From: Neisseria lisongii
GTDB lineage: Bacteria; Pseudomonadota; Gammaproteobacteria; Burkholderiales; Neisseriaceae
Length of the DNA stretch: 64,000 nucleotides
Assembly (NCBI RefSeq): GCF_028463985.1
Contig: NZ_CP116766.1
Coordinates: 372,001 to 436,000 of the forward strand
Direction: 5' to 3'
Made by a program: the position numbers and the translations under genes. A model generated the notes under the pieces. The model saw only the letters and a list, made by a program, of their open reading frames with translations, was not told the origin of the DNA and did no database searches. This document shows, piece after piece, positions 1 to 7,786 of this stretch; the stretch's first letter is position 1, and each line of letters begins with the position of its first letter.

Positions 1-115
1 CCCCGTCTTGCCGCACTGCTTTTAAAGTAAATGCACGATAGTATAAAAATCAGTTAAAATAGCACCATGATTGCTTCCCCATTTTTCACCATCCCTAGAG
101 CGAGGAATATTCCGC

Positions 116-1150
116 ATGAACACTTCATTGAGCTACCGTGATGCAGGCGTCGATATCGATGCAGGCGACCAACTGGTTGAAAACATCAAACCCTTTGCCA
201 AACGCACCATGCGCCCTGAAGTGTTGGGCGACTTGGGCGGCTTCGGCGCACTGGTCGAAATCGGCAAAAAATACCGCAATCCCGTATTGGTCAGCGGTAC
301 CGACGGTGTCGGCACCAAGCTGAAACTGGCATTTGATTGGGACAAACACGATACCGTCGGCATCGATTTGGTGGCAATGAGCGTAAACGACATTCTCGTT
401 CAAGGCGCAGAACCCCTGTTTTTCCTAGATTATTTCGCCTGCGGCAAACTCGATGTCGCCCGTGCCACCGACGTGATTAAAGGCATTGCCCAAGGCTGCG
501 AAGAATCCGGCTGCGCCCTGATCGGCGGCGAAACCGCAGAAATGCCGGGCATGTATCCCGAAGGCGAATACGACTTGGCAGGCTTTGCCGTCGGCGTGGT
601 CGAAAAAGACCGTGTGATTAACGGCCGCAGCATTGCCGCAGGCGATGTCGTGTTGGGCTTGGCTTCCAACGGCGCACATTCCAACGGCTATTCCCTGATC
701 CGCAAAATCATCGAGCGCGACAATCCTGATTTGGATGCCCAGTTCGACAACGGCAAAACCCTGCGCGAAGCTATCATCGCCCCGACCCGCCTGTATGTCA
801 AACCGATTTTGGCCGCTTTGCAACAATTCGCCATTAAAGGCATGGCACACATCACCGGTGGCGGCATCACCGAAAACGTACCCCGCATTTTGCCGCAAAA
901 CACCGTTGCCCAAATCGATGCCGCTTCATGGGCATTGCCGAAACTCTTCCAATGGCTGCAACAGGCAGGCAATGTCGAAACGCAGGAAATGTACCGCACC
1001 TTCAACTGCGGTATCGGCATGGTGGTCGTCGTTGCCGCCGAAGATGCCGATGCCGTGCAGGCATTCTTGAGCGAAGCAGGCGAAACCGTGTACCGCTTGG
1101 GCAAAATCCGAGAACGCAACGGCGACGAACACCAAACCCAAGTCGCTTGA
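116..1150 (+). CDS. purM: Phosphoribosylformylglycinamidine cyclo-ligase PurM (AIR synthetase)
   Basis: Cytosolic enzyme of de novo purine synthesis that closes the imidazole ring of FGAM with ATP to give AIR. The 344-residue protein is close to the usual PurM length. It begins NTSLSYRDAGVDIDAG, as PurM does, and carries the conserved VSGTDGVGTKLK, DLVAMSVNDI, GGETAEMPGMY and HITGGGITENVPR motifs that form the nucleotide site and dimer interface. The reading frame is open from 71, but the ATG at 116 is preferred: it has the purine-rich stretch GAGCGAGGAAT upstream and it begins the family-conserved N-terminus. It is followed by a strong hairpin terminator and then a DUS-pair hairpin, so it appears monocistronic. 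purE lies convergently downstream. Confidence 0.97.
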   Translation: MNTSLSYRDAGVDIDAGDQLVENIKPFAKRTMRPEVLGDLGGFGALVEIGKKYRNPVLVSGTDGVGTKLKLAFDWDKHDTVGIDLVAMSVNDILVQGAEPLFFLDYFACGKLDVARATDVIKGIAQGCEESGCALIGGETAEMPGMYPEGEYDLAGFAVGVVEKDRVINGRSIAAGDVVLGLASNGAHSNGYSLIRKIIERDNPDLDAQFDNGKTLREAIIAPTRLYVKPILAALQQFAIKGMAHITGGGITENVPRILPQNTVAQIDAASWALPKLFQWLQQAGNVETQEMYRTFNCGIGMVVVVAAEDADAVQAFLSEAGETVYRLGKIRERNGDEHQTQVA

Positions 1151-1176
1151 GACGGGTAAGATACAGACAGTTTGAA

Positions 1177-1212
1177 AAAAATCGGAACGATTTAAGCGTT
1201 CCGATTTTTTTG
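1177..1212 (+). terminator. Intrinsic terminator of purM
   Basis: An 11-bp perfect stem (AAATCGGAACG paired with CGTTCCGATTT) with a short ATTTAAG loop, followed by a run of seven T. It starts about 27 bases after the purM stop. Confidence 0.88.
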
Positions 1213-1234
1213 TTTGGACTTTCATTATCAACCC

Positions 1235-1267
1235 AAGCCGTCTGAAAATCATGTTTTCAGACGGCTT
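1235..1267. terminator. Inverted DUS pair, likely bidirectional terminator
   Basis: AAGCCGTCTGAAAA and its reverse complement are separated by a few bases. This is the usual neisserial arrangement of two uptake sequences forming a stem-loop. It lies between the convergent purM and purE. Confidence 0.75.
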
Positions 1268-1367
1268 GTTGTGGAATTTAAAACACGTGCATGCTTGGGC
1301 ATGCACCCTACCTATATGAAATTTAAGGGAATTCATCGTAGGGTGCACGCTGTTGCGTGCACGTGTT
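1267..1367. repeat. Dispersed ~100-bp intergenic repeat, copy 1
   Basis: This stretch matches 15673-15777 almost base for base: TGTGGAATTTAAAA, then an imperfect palindrome around GCATGCTTGGGCATGC, CACCCTACCT, ATGAAATTTAAGG and a GCACGC-TGTTGCGTGC palindrome. Both copies sit right after a DUS. No open frame is associated with it. Confidence 0.8.
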
Positions 1368-1466
1368 AGTAAAACATGCGTTTTTAGCTTCGCAGAAACT
1401 CGCTTTGCTCGTTTTGGCGAAACCTGCGGTTTTCAGATGGCATTATTATGATTTGCTGCGGGAAAA

Positions 1467-1949
1467 TTACGCAGGCAGCTCCATTGCCAACACGGTTTGT
1501 TCCTGTTTGGTACGGAATGCGGCGAGTTTTTCCGCCAATTCGGGATTATCGTTGGCGAGCAGGGCGATGGCGAACAGGGCGGCGTTGGCAGCGCCGGCTT
1601 CGCCGATGGCAAAAGTGGCCACGGGTACGCCTTTGGGCATTTGGACGATGGACAGCAGCGAATCTTCGCCGCGCAGATATTTGCTCGGTACGGGTACGCC
1701 CAAGACGGGGACGGTGGTTTTGGCGGCAACCATGCCTGGCAGGTGGGCAGCACCGCCGGCACCGGCAATAATTGCTTTAATGCCCCGCTCCCGAGCGGTT
1801 TCGGCGTATTCAAACATCAAATCGGGCGTGCGGTGGGCGGAAACGACTTTGGCCTCGAATTCGATACCGAATTCGGTCAGAAATTGCGCAGCCTGCTGCA
1901 TCACCGGCCAGTCGCTGTTGCTACCCATAATAATGCCTACTTGAACCAT
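1467..1949 (-). CDS. purE: N5-carboxyaminoimidazole ribonucleotide mutase PurE
   Basis: PurE shifts the carboxyl group of N5-CAIR to give CAIR in purine synthesis. The 160-residue length is that of class I PurE. The N-terminal IIMGSNSDWPVM is the phosphate- and carboxylate-binding loop, followed by VSAHRTPD with the catalytic His and by GAGGAAHLPGM. A longer frame reaches 1997, but the ATG at 1949 begins the conserved VQVGIIMGS start and has a GGAGCAATC ribosome site just upstream. PurK is not in the window. The gene is convergent with purM, with dispersed repeats on both sides. Confidence 0.96.
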   Translation of the reverse strand: MVQVGIIMGSNSDWPVMQQAAQFLTEFGIEFEAKVVSAHRTPDLMFEYAETARERGIKAIIAGAGGAAHLPGMVAAKTTVPVLGVPVPSKYLRGEDSLLSIVQMPKGVPVATFAIGEAGAANAALFAIALLANDNPELAEKLAAFRTKQEQTVLAMELPA

Positions 1950-2003
1950 GATTGCTCCTTGTGGGGAAATTGTTGGGGAAATATCGTGAATTATCAATAA
2001 TCA

Positions 2004-2092
2004 ATGCCGTCTGAAAACGAGCAAAGCGAGTTTCTGCGAAGCTAAAACCGCAGGTTTCGCTAAAACGAGCGAAGCGGGTTTCTTCGAAGCTA
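2004..2092. repeat. DUS-linked dispersed repeat (GAGCAAAGCGAGTTTC type)
   Basis: Begins with ATGCCGTCTGAAAACGAGC and continues GCGAGTTTCTGCGAAGC, then TAAAACCGCAGGTTTCGC. The same units recur in reverse at 1380-1439, forward at 10704-10770 and at about 12282, and in reverse inside ubiC at 29490-29550. The 374-base gap between purE and the next gene is made of this unit and the 2131-2230 repeat. Confidence 0.8.
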
Positions 2093-2130
2093 TAGTGAAT
2101 ATACTGAATAATTCATACGTTTTTTTAAAC

Positions 2131-2230
2131 AGGGCGTAGGTTGGGTCGAGACCCAACACGATTGTAAACACCTTAAAACATAAGATTTTGTTGGGTTACG
2201 CTCGTGCCTCGCTAACCACAACCTACGCCT
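2131..2230 (+). repeat. ~100-bp dispersed repeat with CGTAGGTTG/CAACCTACG ends
   Basis: Runs from AGGGCGTAGGTTGGGTCGAG to CTAACCACAACCTACGCCTG. Its ends are inverted repeats. Other copies are at 14264-14359 (same orientation, right end cut by an IS110 element) and 20045-20145 (reversed). The CAACCTACG motif at each end (2135-2143 reversed, 2219-2227 forward) matches the predicted target of the IS110 elements in this window. Confidence 0.85.
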
Positions 2231-2323
2231 GCTTTTGTATGGAAAATTCGGTGTTTTAACTATAAAACCGCAGGTTTCGCCAGCACCGTGAAAGTTTACC
2301 TAAACCGCCGTTGCCGCATCAGC

Positions 2324-3055
2324 CTAACGCTGCTGCAATCTTGCGGCGGCCTGTTTGGCGGCGTTGCTGTCGGGGTATCGCTGTATCAGTTTGCGCCAAG
2401 TGTTGCGGGCGATGTCTTTCTGCTGCATGGCGTATTGGCATTGGCCGATGCTGTAAACGGCATCGGGGGTTTGGTGGCTGCTGTGGAAACGGTTGGCGTA
2501 GCGGCCGCCGATTTCGATGACCGATTCGCAGTTGCCCAGCCGTTGTTGGCTTTGCAGCAGCAGATACATATTGCGGCGGGCGGTTTCGCTACCGTTGCCG
2601 CCGTCAGCGCCTTTGAGCAGGGCGGCTGCGGCTTGGTAGTTGCCTTGGCGGTAGCGTTGCAGCGCCTGTTCGTAAAGGCGGCGCTCATTGGCGGAAACTG
2701 GGTCGTCTTGTCCGTTTTCGGCGGCGGTATCCGCCTGATAGTGTTTTTTCAGGGCGGCATCGTCCAAACGTTGTACGCCCATGCTGCGTTTGGCGGGCGG
2801 TTTGGCTTTGGCACTGTGTTCCAAGCGTTGGATGCGGTTGGTCAGCAGCCCGATTTCTCGTTCCAAACGGGCAATCTGTATGCTCATTTGGTCGATTTGG
2901 GTTTGTTGGTCGATGGCGGGATAGGGAATGGCTGTCTGATTGCTTTCCTGCGGTAAATCGGGTAATACGGTGTCGCCGTCCACCGTTGGTGCGGCGTTGG
3001 CGCAGGCAGCGGAAAGGGTGAGTGCTAAGGCAAGGGCGCGGGTGTGTCGGTTCAT
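2324..3055 (-). CDS. CpoB/YbgF-like periplasmic TPR protein
   Basis: A 243-residue secreted protein. It has a signal peptide (MNRHTRALALALTLSAACANA, cleavage after ANA), a coiled-coil segment around residues 52-80 (QIDQMSIQIARLEREIGLLT), a low-complexity linker, and C-terminal tetratricopeptide repeats from about residue 125 (RRLYEQALQRYRQGNYQAAA, then AVYSIGQCQYAMQQKDIARNT and YPDSNAAKQAAARL). This is the architecture of CpoB/YbgF, which links the Tol-Pal complex with septal peptidoglycan synthesis. No tol or pal genes are nearby, so the exact role is inferred from architecture. The stop lies 2 bases after the ATG-side boundary of the adjacent methyltransferase, so the two are probably co-transcribed. 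Confidence 0.8.
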   Translation of the reverse strand: MNRHTRALALALTLSAACANAAPTVDGDTVLPDLPQESNQTAIPYPAIDQQTQIDQMSIQIARLEREIGLLTNRIQRLEHSAKAKPPAKRSMGVQRLDDAALKKHYQADTAAENGQDDPVSANERRLYEQALQRYRQGNYQAAAALLKGADGGNGSETARRNMYLLLQSQQRLGNCESVIEIGGRYANRFHSSHQTPDAVYSIGQCQYAMQQKDIARNTWRKLIQRYPDSNAAKQAAARLQQR

Positions 3056-3057
3056 TA

Positions 3058-3726
3058 TTATTTTTTCAGTAAAAGGGTCAGGCCGTCGCCGACAGGCAGG
3101 GTAATCGGCACGATACGGGCATCGTGCGGCAGGTTTTGGTTGAAGGTTTTTAATATTGCCAGACTCGGCGGGGCATTGCCGCCGTGTTCTTCCATCACCC
3201 GGCCGCCGAGCAGGATATTGTCGATGGCGATGATGCCGCCGCTGCGCACCAGTTGCAGGCAGCGTTCGAAATATTGCGGAGTAGGCGGTTTGTCGGCATC
3301 AATCAGCGCCATGTCGTATTGGCCGCTTTGACCCTGTTCGATCAGCGTATCCAAAGTGAGCAGCGCCGGTTGCAGGTGCAGGCTGATTTTGTGGGCAACG
3401 CCTGCGGCCAGCCAGTGTTCTCGGGCGATGTCGGTAAAGGTAACGTTGATGTCGCAGGCGGTAATGCGGCCGTCTTCGGGCAGGGTCAGCGCCATGGCGG
3501 TGCTGCTGTATCCGGTAAACACGCCGACTTCCAAATAACGGCGTGCCTGAATCAGGCGGGCAAGCCAAGTCAGCAGGGCGGCCTGCTCCCGAGCGATGGC
3601 CATTTTGCCCAGCCGGTGTCGGGCGGTGTGTCGGCGCAGGGCGGCTAACACGGGGTGTTCGGTTTCGCCTATGCTGTTGAGATAGGTTTGCAGCGCCGGA
3701 GCGACGTTGAGGGTGTGGGTGGTCAT
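3058..3726 (-). CDS. Class I SAM-dependent O-methyltransferase (CCoAOMT-like)
   Basis: A 222-residue methyltransferase of the O-methyltransferase/COMT type 3 family. It shows the SAM-binding motif YLEVGVFTGYSSTAMAL, the acidic motif ITACDINVTF, and DMALIDADKP with the metal-binding Asp residues, followed by DNILLGGRV. These features are typical of metal-dependent caffeoyl-CoA-type enzymes, whose bacterial substrates are usually unknown. It lies directly upstream of the CpoB-like gene on the same strand, and the DUF3460 gene is 12 bases upstream, so the three look like one transcript. The substrate cannot be read from the sequence. Confidence 0.88.
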   Translation of the reverse strand: MTTHTLNVAPALQTYLNSIGETEHPVLAALRRHTARHRLGKMAIAREQAALLTWLARLIQARRYLEVGVFTGYSSTAMALTLPEDGRITACDINVTFTDIAREHWLAAGVAHKISLHLQPALLTLDTLIEQGQSGQYDMALIDADKPPTPQYFERCLQLVRSGGIIAIDNILLGGRVMEEHGGNAPPSLAILKTFNQNLPHDARIVPITLPVGDGLTLLLKK

Positions 3727-3738
3727 GCCGTCTGAAAA

Positions 3739-3924
3739 TTACAGTTTGTAGTAAGTGTAAGGTTCTTTGGCGACTTTGGCGGCTTCAAAACCGGCCTGTT
3801 CTTCAGGGTTGAGGGCAACGTCCCACAAAAGGTTGCGGTTGCTCAGGCGTTCCTGTTCCAATTCGGGACGCTCTTTAATCAGGCTGTCTAAAAACTGGGT
3901 GGCATCGGATTGGTAGTGGTACAT
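3739..3924 (-). CDS. DUF3460 family small protein
   Basis: A 61-residue acidic protein beginning MYHYQSDATQFLDSLIKE and ending PYTYYKL. This is the pattern of the betaproteobacterial DUF3460 family of unknown function. The frame stays open to 4110, but the ATG at 3924 starts the conserved family sequence and has a GGAGCAAAAA ribosome site just upstream. The stop is followed after 12 bases by the methyltransferase start. No function is known to me. Confidence 0.85.
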   Translation of the reverse strand: MYHYQSDATQFLDSLIKERPELEQERLSNRNLLWDVALNPEEQAGFEAAKVAKEPYTYYKL

Positions 3925-4121
3925 TTTTTGCTCCAAACAACGGACAGTGTCAGATAAGAGTGGTATTATAGCTGAATTTTTCCGGCGGTGGGGCTGGCCG
4001 GACAAGAAAACCATGTGCTGCGGCAGCGTTGGAATCTTTTGTTTCCCGAAGGGTTTTATCGGGAGGGAAAACCGTTCCGGCAGCCCCGATTGTCCCGTGC
4101 CGCACTGCAACAGGCCGTCTG

Positions 4122-4169
4122 AAACCTTTGCACAATGTTTTTGCAGCAGAGAAGATTGTGCAAAGGTTT
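4122..4169. repeat. 15-bp perfect inverted repeat adjoining a DUS
   Basis: AAACCTTTGCACAAT (4122-4136) and its exact reverse complement (4155-4169) are separated by 18 bases, directly following a GCCGTCT uptake core. It lies in the 350-base gap between the divergent DUF3460 and pcnB genes. It could be a hairpin in the pcnB leader or the two ends of a small decayed mobile element. Apart from DUS copies I see nothing else in this gap. Confidence 0.6.
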
Positions 4170-4275
4170 CCGATTACGGAAACACCGTTTCTGTTCCGCC
4201 TAAACGGGTTATTCATGATCCGTTCGGGCGGAATCCACGGTTTCAGACGGCCTGCATATTGAAAGAGATACCCTT

Positions 4276-5628
4276 ATGCTGAAAAAATGGCTGCATAAAA
4301 TGTTGCCCGCCAAATCAGGCAGACAGACCGTCCGCAAACAGATTATTCCGTTTCGGGAACACCGCATCAGCGCCGAAATGCTCAGTTTTGCCGCCGAAAA
4401 AGTCGTGAGCCGCTTACACGAAGCCGGTTTTCAGGCTTATGTTGTCGGCGGAGCCGTGCGGGATTTGCTGCTCGGTGTCGAACCGAAAGATTTTGACGTT
4501 GCCACCGATGCCACGCCCGAACAGGTCAGAAAAATTTTCCGCCGCAGCCGCATTATCGGCCGCCGTTTCCAAATCGTCCATGTTATGGTCGGGCCAGAAA
4601 CCATTGAAGTAACCACCTTTCGGGGCGGCGACAAAGCCGTGCAAAACGCCCAAGGTCGGATTATGAAAGACAACACCTACGGCAGCATCGAAGAAGATGC
4701 CATGCGGCGGGACTTCACCTGCAATGCCCTGTATTACGACCCGATCCGGCAGGAAATCCTCGATTTCCACCACGGCGTGCAGGACGTGGCAGCCGGACGC
4801 TTGGTAATGATCGGCGAACCGGCGGCACGCTATCAGGAAGACCCCGTGCGGATTTTGCGGGCGGTCAGACTGTCCGGCAAACTCGGTTTCGATGTGGAAG
4901 AACGCACCGCCGCCCCGATTGCCGAATACGCAGGCCGTCTGAAACACGAGCCGGTCGCCCGACTGTTTGATGAAATCCTCAAACTGCTGTTTTCCGGCCA
5001 CGCCCGCAAGTGTCTGCAACAAATCAACACCTTGGGCTTGCCCGACGACATCCACCCGCTGCTGACGGCGCTGAAATCGGCAGCCAAATCCGAAAACCGC
5101 ATTATCTCGCTGGCGCTGAAAAACACCGACGAGCGGCTGCGTGCCGACAAATCCGTGTCGGTCGGTTTCGTATTGGCAGCCGTGTTGTGGCCGCAGCTTA
5201 ACCGCTACTGGCAGCAATACCGTGAAGCAGGATATAAACCGGCGGCGGCAATCAATGAAGCCGTCAATACTTTGAAAGACACCATCGAACAAGGCTGGGG
5301 TGTGCCGCAGCGGTTTTCCGCCACCATGCGGGAAATCTGGCAGCTTCAGCCGCAGTTTGAGCATACACGGGGCGCACGCCCGCACCGCCTGCTGGCCCAA
5401 GCCCGTTTCCGTGCCGCTTACGATTTTCTCGTCTTGCGCGGGCAGACCGGCGATGCCGATCAGCAGCTGATACAGTGGTGGACGGATTTCCAACACGCCG
5501 ATGAAAGCGTCCGCACCGAAATGACAGCAGCTTCACGCCCCGAGAAAAACGCAGCGTCCGGCGACAAGCCCAAACGCCGCCGCCGTCGCAGAAAGAAAAG
5601 CCCAAGCGGTGAAAACGCTGCGGCGTAA
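4276..5628 (+). CDS. pcnB: Poly(A) polymerase PcnB
   Basis: Adds 3' poly(A) tails to RNA, promoting exonucleolytic decay. The 450-residue protein has the class II nucleotidyltransferase head: AYVVGGAVRDLLLGVEPKDF with the catalytic Asp pair, RRFQIVHVMVG, and the RRDFTCNALYYD motif, then EDPVRILRAVRLSGKLGF that begins the helical neck domain. The C-terminal tail is very basic (KPKRRRRRRKKSPSG), as in bacterial poly(A) polymerases and unlike the shorter CCA-adding enzymes. It encodes one in-frame uptake sequence (AGRLKHE region, about 4930). A DUS-pair hairpin follows the stop. Confidence 0.95.
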   Translation: MLKKWLHKMLPAKSGRQTVRKQIIPFREHRISAEMLSFAAEKVVSRLHEAGFQAYVVGGAVRDLLLGVEPKDFDVATDATPEQVRKIFRRSRIIGRRFQIVHVMVGPETIEVTTFRGGDKAVQNAQGRIMKDNTYGSIEEDAMRRDFTCNALYYDPIRQEILDFHHGVQDVAAGRLVMIGEPAARYQEDPVRILRAVRLSGKLGFDVEERTAAPIAEYAGRLKHEPVARLFDEILKLLFSGHARKCLQQINTLGLPDDIHPLLTALKSAAKSENRIISLALKNTDERLRADKSVSVGFVLAAVLWPQLNRYWQQYREAGYKPAAAINEAVNTLKDTIEQGWGVPQRFSATMREIWQLQPQFEHTRGARPHRLLAQARFRAAYDFLVLRGQTGDADQQLIQWWTDFQHADESVRTEMTAASRPEKNAASGDKPKRRRRRRKKSPSGENAAA

Positions 5629-5635
5629 GTACAAA

Positions 5636-5678
5636 CAGGCCGTCTGAAAATCAGGTTTTCCGATTTTCAGACGGCCTG
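5636..5678. terminator. Inverted DUS pair after pcnB
   Basis: AGGCCGTCTGAAAATC and its complement form a long stem just past the pcnB stop. Confidence 0.75.
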
Positions 5679-5694
5679 TTTTAAAGCCGACAGC

Positions 5695-5802
5695 TATAGC
5701 GGATTTAATTAATTTTCGATACAAGGCAGCAAGCCGCAAACAGTACAAGTAGTACGGCAAGGCGCAGCAACGCCGTAGCGAAAGTTAAGTTAATCCGCTA
5801 TA
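5695..5802. mobile_element. Correia-like element (short ~108-bp form)
   Basis: Starts TATAGCGGATTTAATTAA and ends TTAAGTTAATCCGCTATA. These are the ~25-bp terminal inverted repeats expected of Correia repeat-enclosed elements, here TATAGCGGATT instead of the usual TATAGTGGATT. The interior (AGGCAGCAAGCCGC, CAGTACAAGTAGTACGGCAA) is the known Correia core, and the total length fits the internally deleted class. It lies between the convergent pcnB and hslR genes. Full-length Correia ends can carry promoters or integration host factor sites. Confidence 0.85.
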
Positions 5803-5806
5803 AAAA

Positions 5807-6208
5807 TTACCAACTTTCCCGTTTCATACGATCAAGCTGGCGGCGGTCCCGCTTGGTCGGGCGGCCGTCGGGATAAGCGGCGGTAACACGGCTGGCCTGA
5901 TCGAGCAATTTGATGGCTTCCCGTTTGGCGGCGGTTTGCCCGTCTTCCTGATACAGCAGCCGTGCTTCGGGCGCAGGGCGGCGCTGGTGGTTGAGGGCGG
6001 CGACGGTAAAACGGTAGGGCAGCGAATTGAGCGTAACATCGACCACATCGCCGACACCGATATATTTGCTGTTTTTGACCTTGGCACCGTTTACCTGCAC
6101 CCGCCCTAATTCAATGTGTTTTTGAGCCAGCGCACGGGTTTTGAAAAAACGTGCCGCCCAAAGCCATTTGTCCAAACGCATGGTCGTGCTGTCGGTTTGG
6201 TCTTTCAT
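5807..6208 (-). CDS. hslR: S4-domain ribosome-associated heat shock protein Hsp15
   Basis: Small RNA-binding protein that binds stalled 50S subunits carrying peptidyl-tRNA. The 133-residue protein has an N-terminal S4 domain (MRLDKWLWAARFFKTRALAQ, then GRVQVNGAKVKNSKYIGVGD) and a basic C-terminal tail (GRPTKRDRRQLDRMKRESW), as in Hsp15. A GTG at 6211 is in frame one codon upstream, but the ATG at 6208 has better spacing to the AAAGGATT ribosome site. The last codon lies 4 bases from the Correia-like element. Confidence 0.92.
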   Translation of the reverse strand: MKDQTDSTTMRLDKWLWAARFFKTRALAQKHIELGRVQVNGAKVKNSKYIGVGDVVDVTLNSLPYRFTVAALNHQRRPAPEARLLYQEDGQTAAKREAIKLLDQASRVTAAYPDGRPTKRDRRQLDRMKRESW

Positions 6209-6562
6209 CACAATCCTTTCTTGATTTTGCCGTTGCAGAAAAATAGCGGGAATGCGGTTTGTCTATTATAATTTACCGGACAAAGAGCGGATTGGGACAA
6301 GCACCGCCGCTTTTTCATCCACAATTCAAACGCTGTTCAGTTTATCACAAAGCCGGCAGGCTTGATGAATTAGTGTATTTGTACTAATCTATCGCAAAAA
6401 TAATGATGCCCGAACCGGCGCAGCGTGAAAAACAACGGTTCCGGCTATACCGAAAAAGCCGCCGTTTCGGCGAATTTAGTGTGCAGCAGTGCTGATAATG
6501 CTGCTAAAAACGCCCGAATAGCGTATGATTAGGTTCACCCCATTCATTGAGAACGTTACTTT

Positions 6563-7522
6563 ATGAAACCCGTTTTTTTGGACTTTGAACAACCCATCGC
6601 CGAGCTGACCAACAAAATCGAAGAATTGCGATTTGTACAGGGCGAGTCGGCCGTGGACATTTCAGACGAAATCCACCGTTTGCAGAAAAAAAGCAACGAT
6701 TTGACCAAATCCATTTTCAGCAAGCTCACACCGGCGCAGATTTCCCAAGTATCCCGCCACCCGCAGCGGCCTTATACGCTGGACTATATCCAAGCGATTT
6801 TTACCGATTTTGAAGAGCTGCACGGCGACCGCCATTTTGCCGACGATGATGCCATTGTCGGTGGTTTGGCACGTTTTGAAGGACAAAGCGTGGTGGTAAT
6901 CGGTCATCAGAAAGGGCGGGACACCAAAGAAAAAATCCGCCGCAATTTCGGTATGCCCCGTCCCGAAGGCTACCGCAAAGCCCTGCGCCTGATGCAGACT
7001 GCAGAAAAATTCAACTTGCCGGTGATGACGTTTGTCGATACCCCCGGCGCTTATCCCGGCATCGGTGCAGAAGAACGAGGCCAGTCGGAAGCCATCGGCC
7101 GCAATCTGTACGAACTGACCCGCCTGCGGGTGCCGGTATTGTGTACCGTTATCGGCGAAGGCGGTTCGGGCGGCGCATTGGCGATTGCCGTCGGCGATTA
7201 CGTCAATATGCTGCAATATTCCACATATTCCGTGATTTCGCCGGAAGGCTGCGCCTCGATTCTCTGGAAAACCGCCGAAAAAGCCGCCGATGCGGCGCAG
7301 GCATTGGGCATTACCGCCAAGCGTTTGAAAGAACTGGATTTAATCGATACCGTGATTGATGAACCTTTGGGCGGAGCGCACCGCAATTTCGATGCCGTGA
7401 TGCAGAGCGTGAAAAACGTTTTGAGCGGCCAGCTTCACGAAGCGCAATCCATGCCGATGGCCGATTTGCTCAACCGCCGTTTCGACCGGATTATGGCATA
7501 CGGCCAATTTATCGAAAAATAA
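6563..7522 (+). CDS. accA: Acetyl-CoA carboxylase carboxyltransferase subunit alpha
   Basis: With AccD it transfers the carboxyl from biotin carboxyl carrier protein to acetyl-CoA, giving malonyl-CoA for fatty acid synthesis. The 319-residue length is standard. It shows the AccA N-terminal helix (FLDFEQPIAELTNKIEELR), the HPQRPYTLDYI segment, and the crotonase-fold signature TFVDTPGAYPGIGAEERGQ with the oxyanion-hole motif GEGGSGGALAI. The 354 bases upstream hold no gene or clear repeat. A good hairpin terminator lies upstream of the next gene. Confidence 0.97.
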   Translation: MKPVFLDFEQPIAELTNKIEELRFVQGESAVDISDEIHRLQKKSNDLTKSIFSKLTPAQISQVSRHPQRPYTLDYIQAIFTDFEELHGDRHFADDDAIVGGLARFEGQSVVVIGHQKGRDTKEKIRRNFGMPRPEGYRKALRLMQTAEKFNLPVMTFVDTPGAYPGIGAEERGQSEAIGRNLYELTRLRVPVLCTVIGEGGSGGALAIAVGDYVNMLQYSTYSVISPEGCASILWKTAEKAADAAQALGITAKRLKELDLIDTVIDEPLGGAHRNFDAVMQSVKNVLSGQLHEAQSMPMADLLNRRFDRIMAYGQFIEK

Positions 7523-7553
7523 CGTCTGTTTCCGCCTGATTGGAAGGTCTGGT

Positions 7554-7715
7554 CGAAACACCGGATTTTCTGTATCAGTCGGTCAGCTAATGCAGTCAGA
7601 ATATGATTGGTGGAAAACACGTTGCGCCATTCTGCACACGCTTCCTCTTCCCGCCGGCGGGAAGAGGTTAGGGGAAGGGTGGTTTGCTGCGTTGTGTGCC
7701 ACTAATTTATCATAG
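7554..7715. repeat. ~165-bp dispersed repeat, copy 1
   Basis: Shares a series of blocks in the same order with 47304-47470: AAACACCGxATTTTCTGTA, CAGTCxGAATATG, TCCCGCxGGCGGGAAG, GGTTAGGGGAAGGGTGG and GCTGCG. The central CCCGCCGGCGGG is a perfect palindrome. No coding frame spans it. It fills most of the accA-tilS gap. Confidence 0.75.
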
Positions 7716-7737
7716 AGACAGATATTTGTTCCCAATC

Positions 7738-7766
7738 CAAGCAGGCAGCTTTGCCTGCTTGTTTTT
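7738..7766 (+). terminator. Intrinsic terminator between accA and tilS
   Basis: AAGCAGGCA pairs with TGCCTGCTT around a short loop and is followed by GTTTTTC. It ends about 20 bases before the tilS start, so it could also act as an attenuator for tilS. Confidence 0.7.
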
Positions 7767-7786
7767 CTAACCAAACAGGAAAACCC

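Noticed and set aside
1357..1944. 195-codon frame opposite purE
   Set aside because: Antisense to purE and starts in a dispersed repeat.
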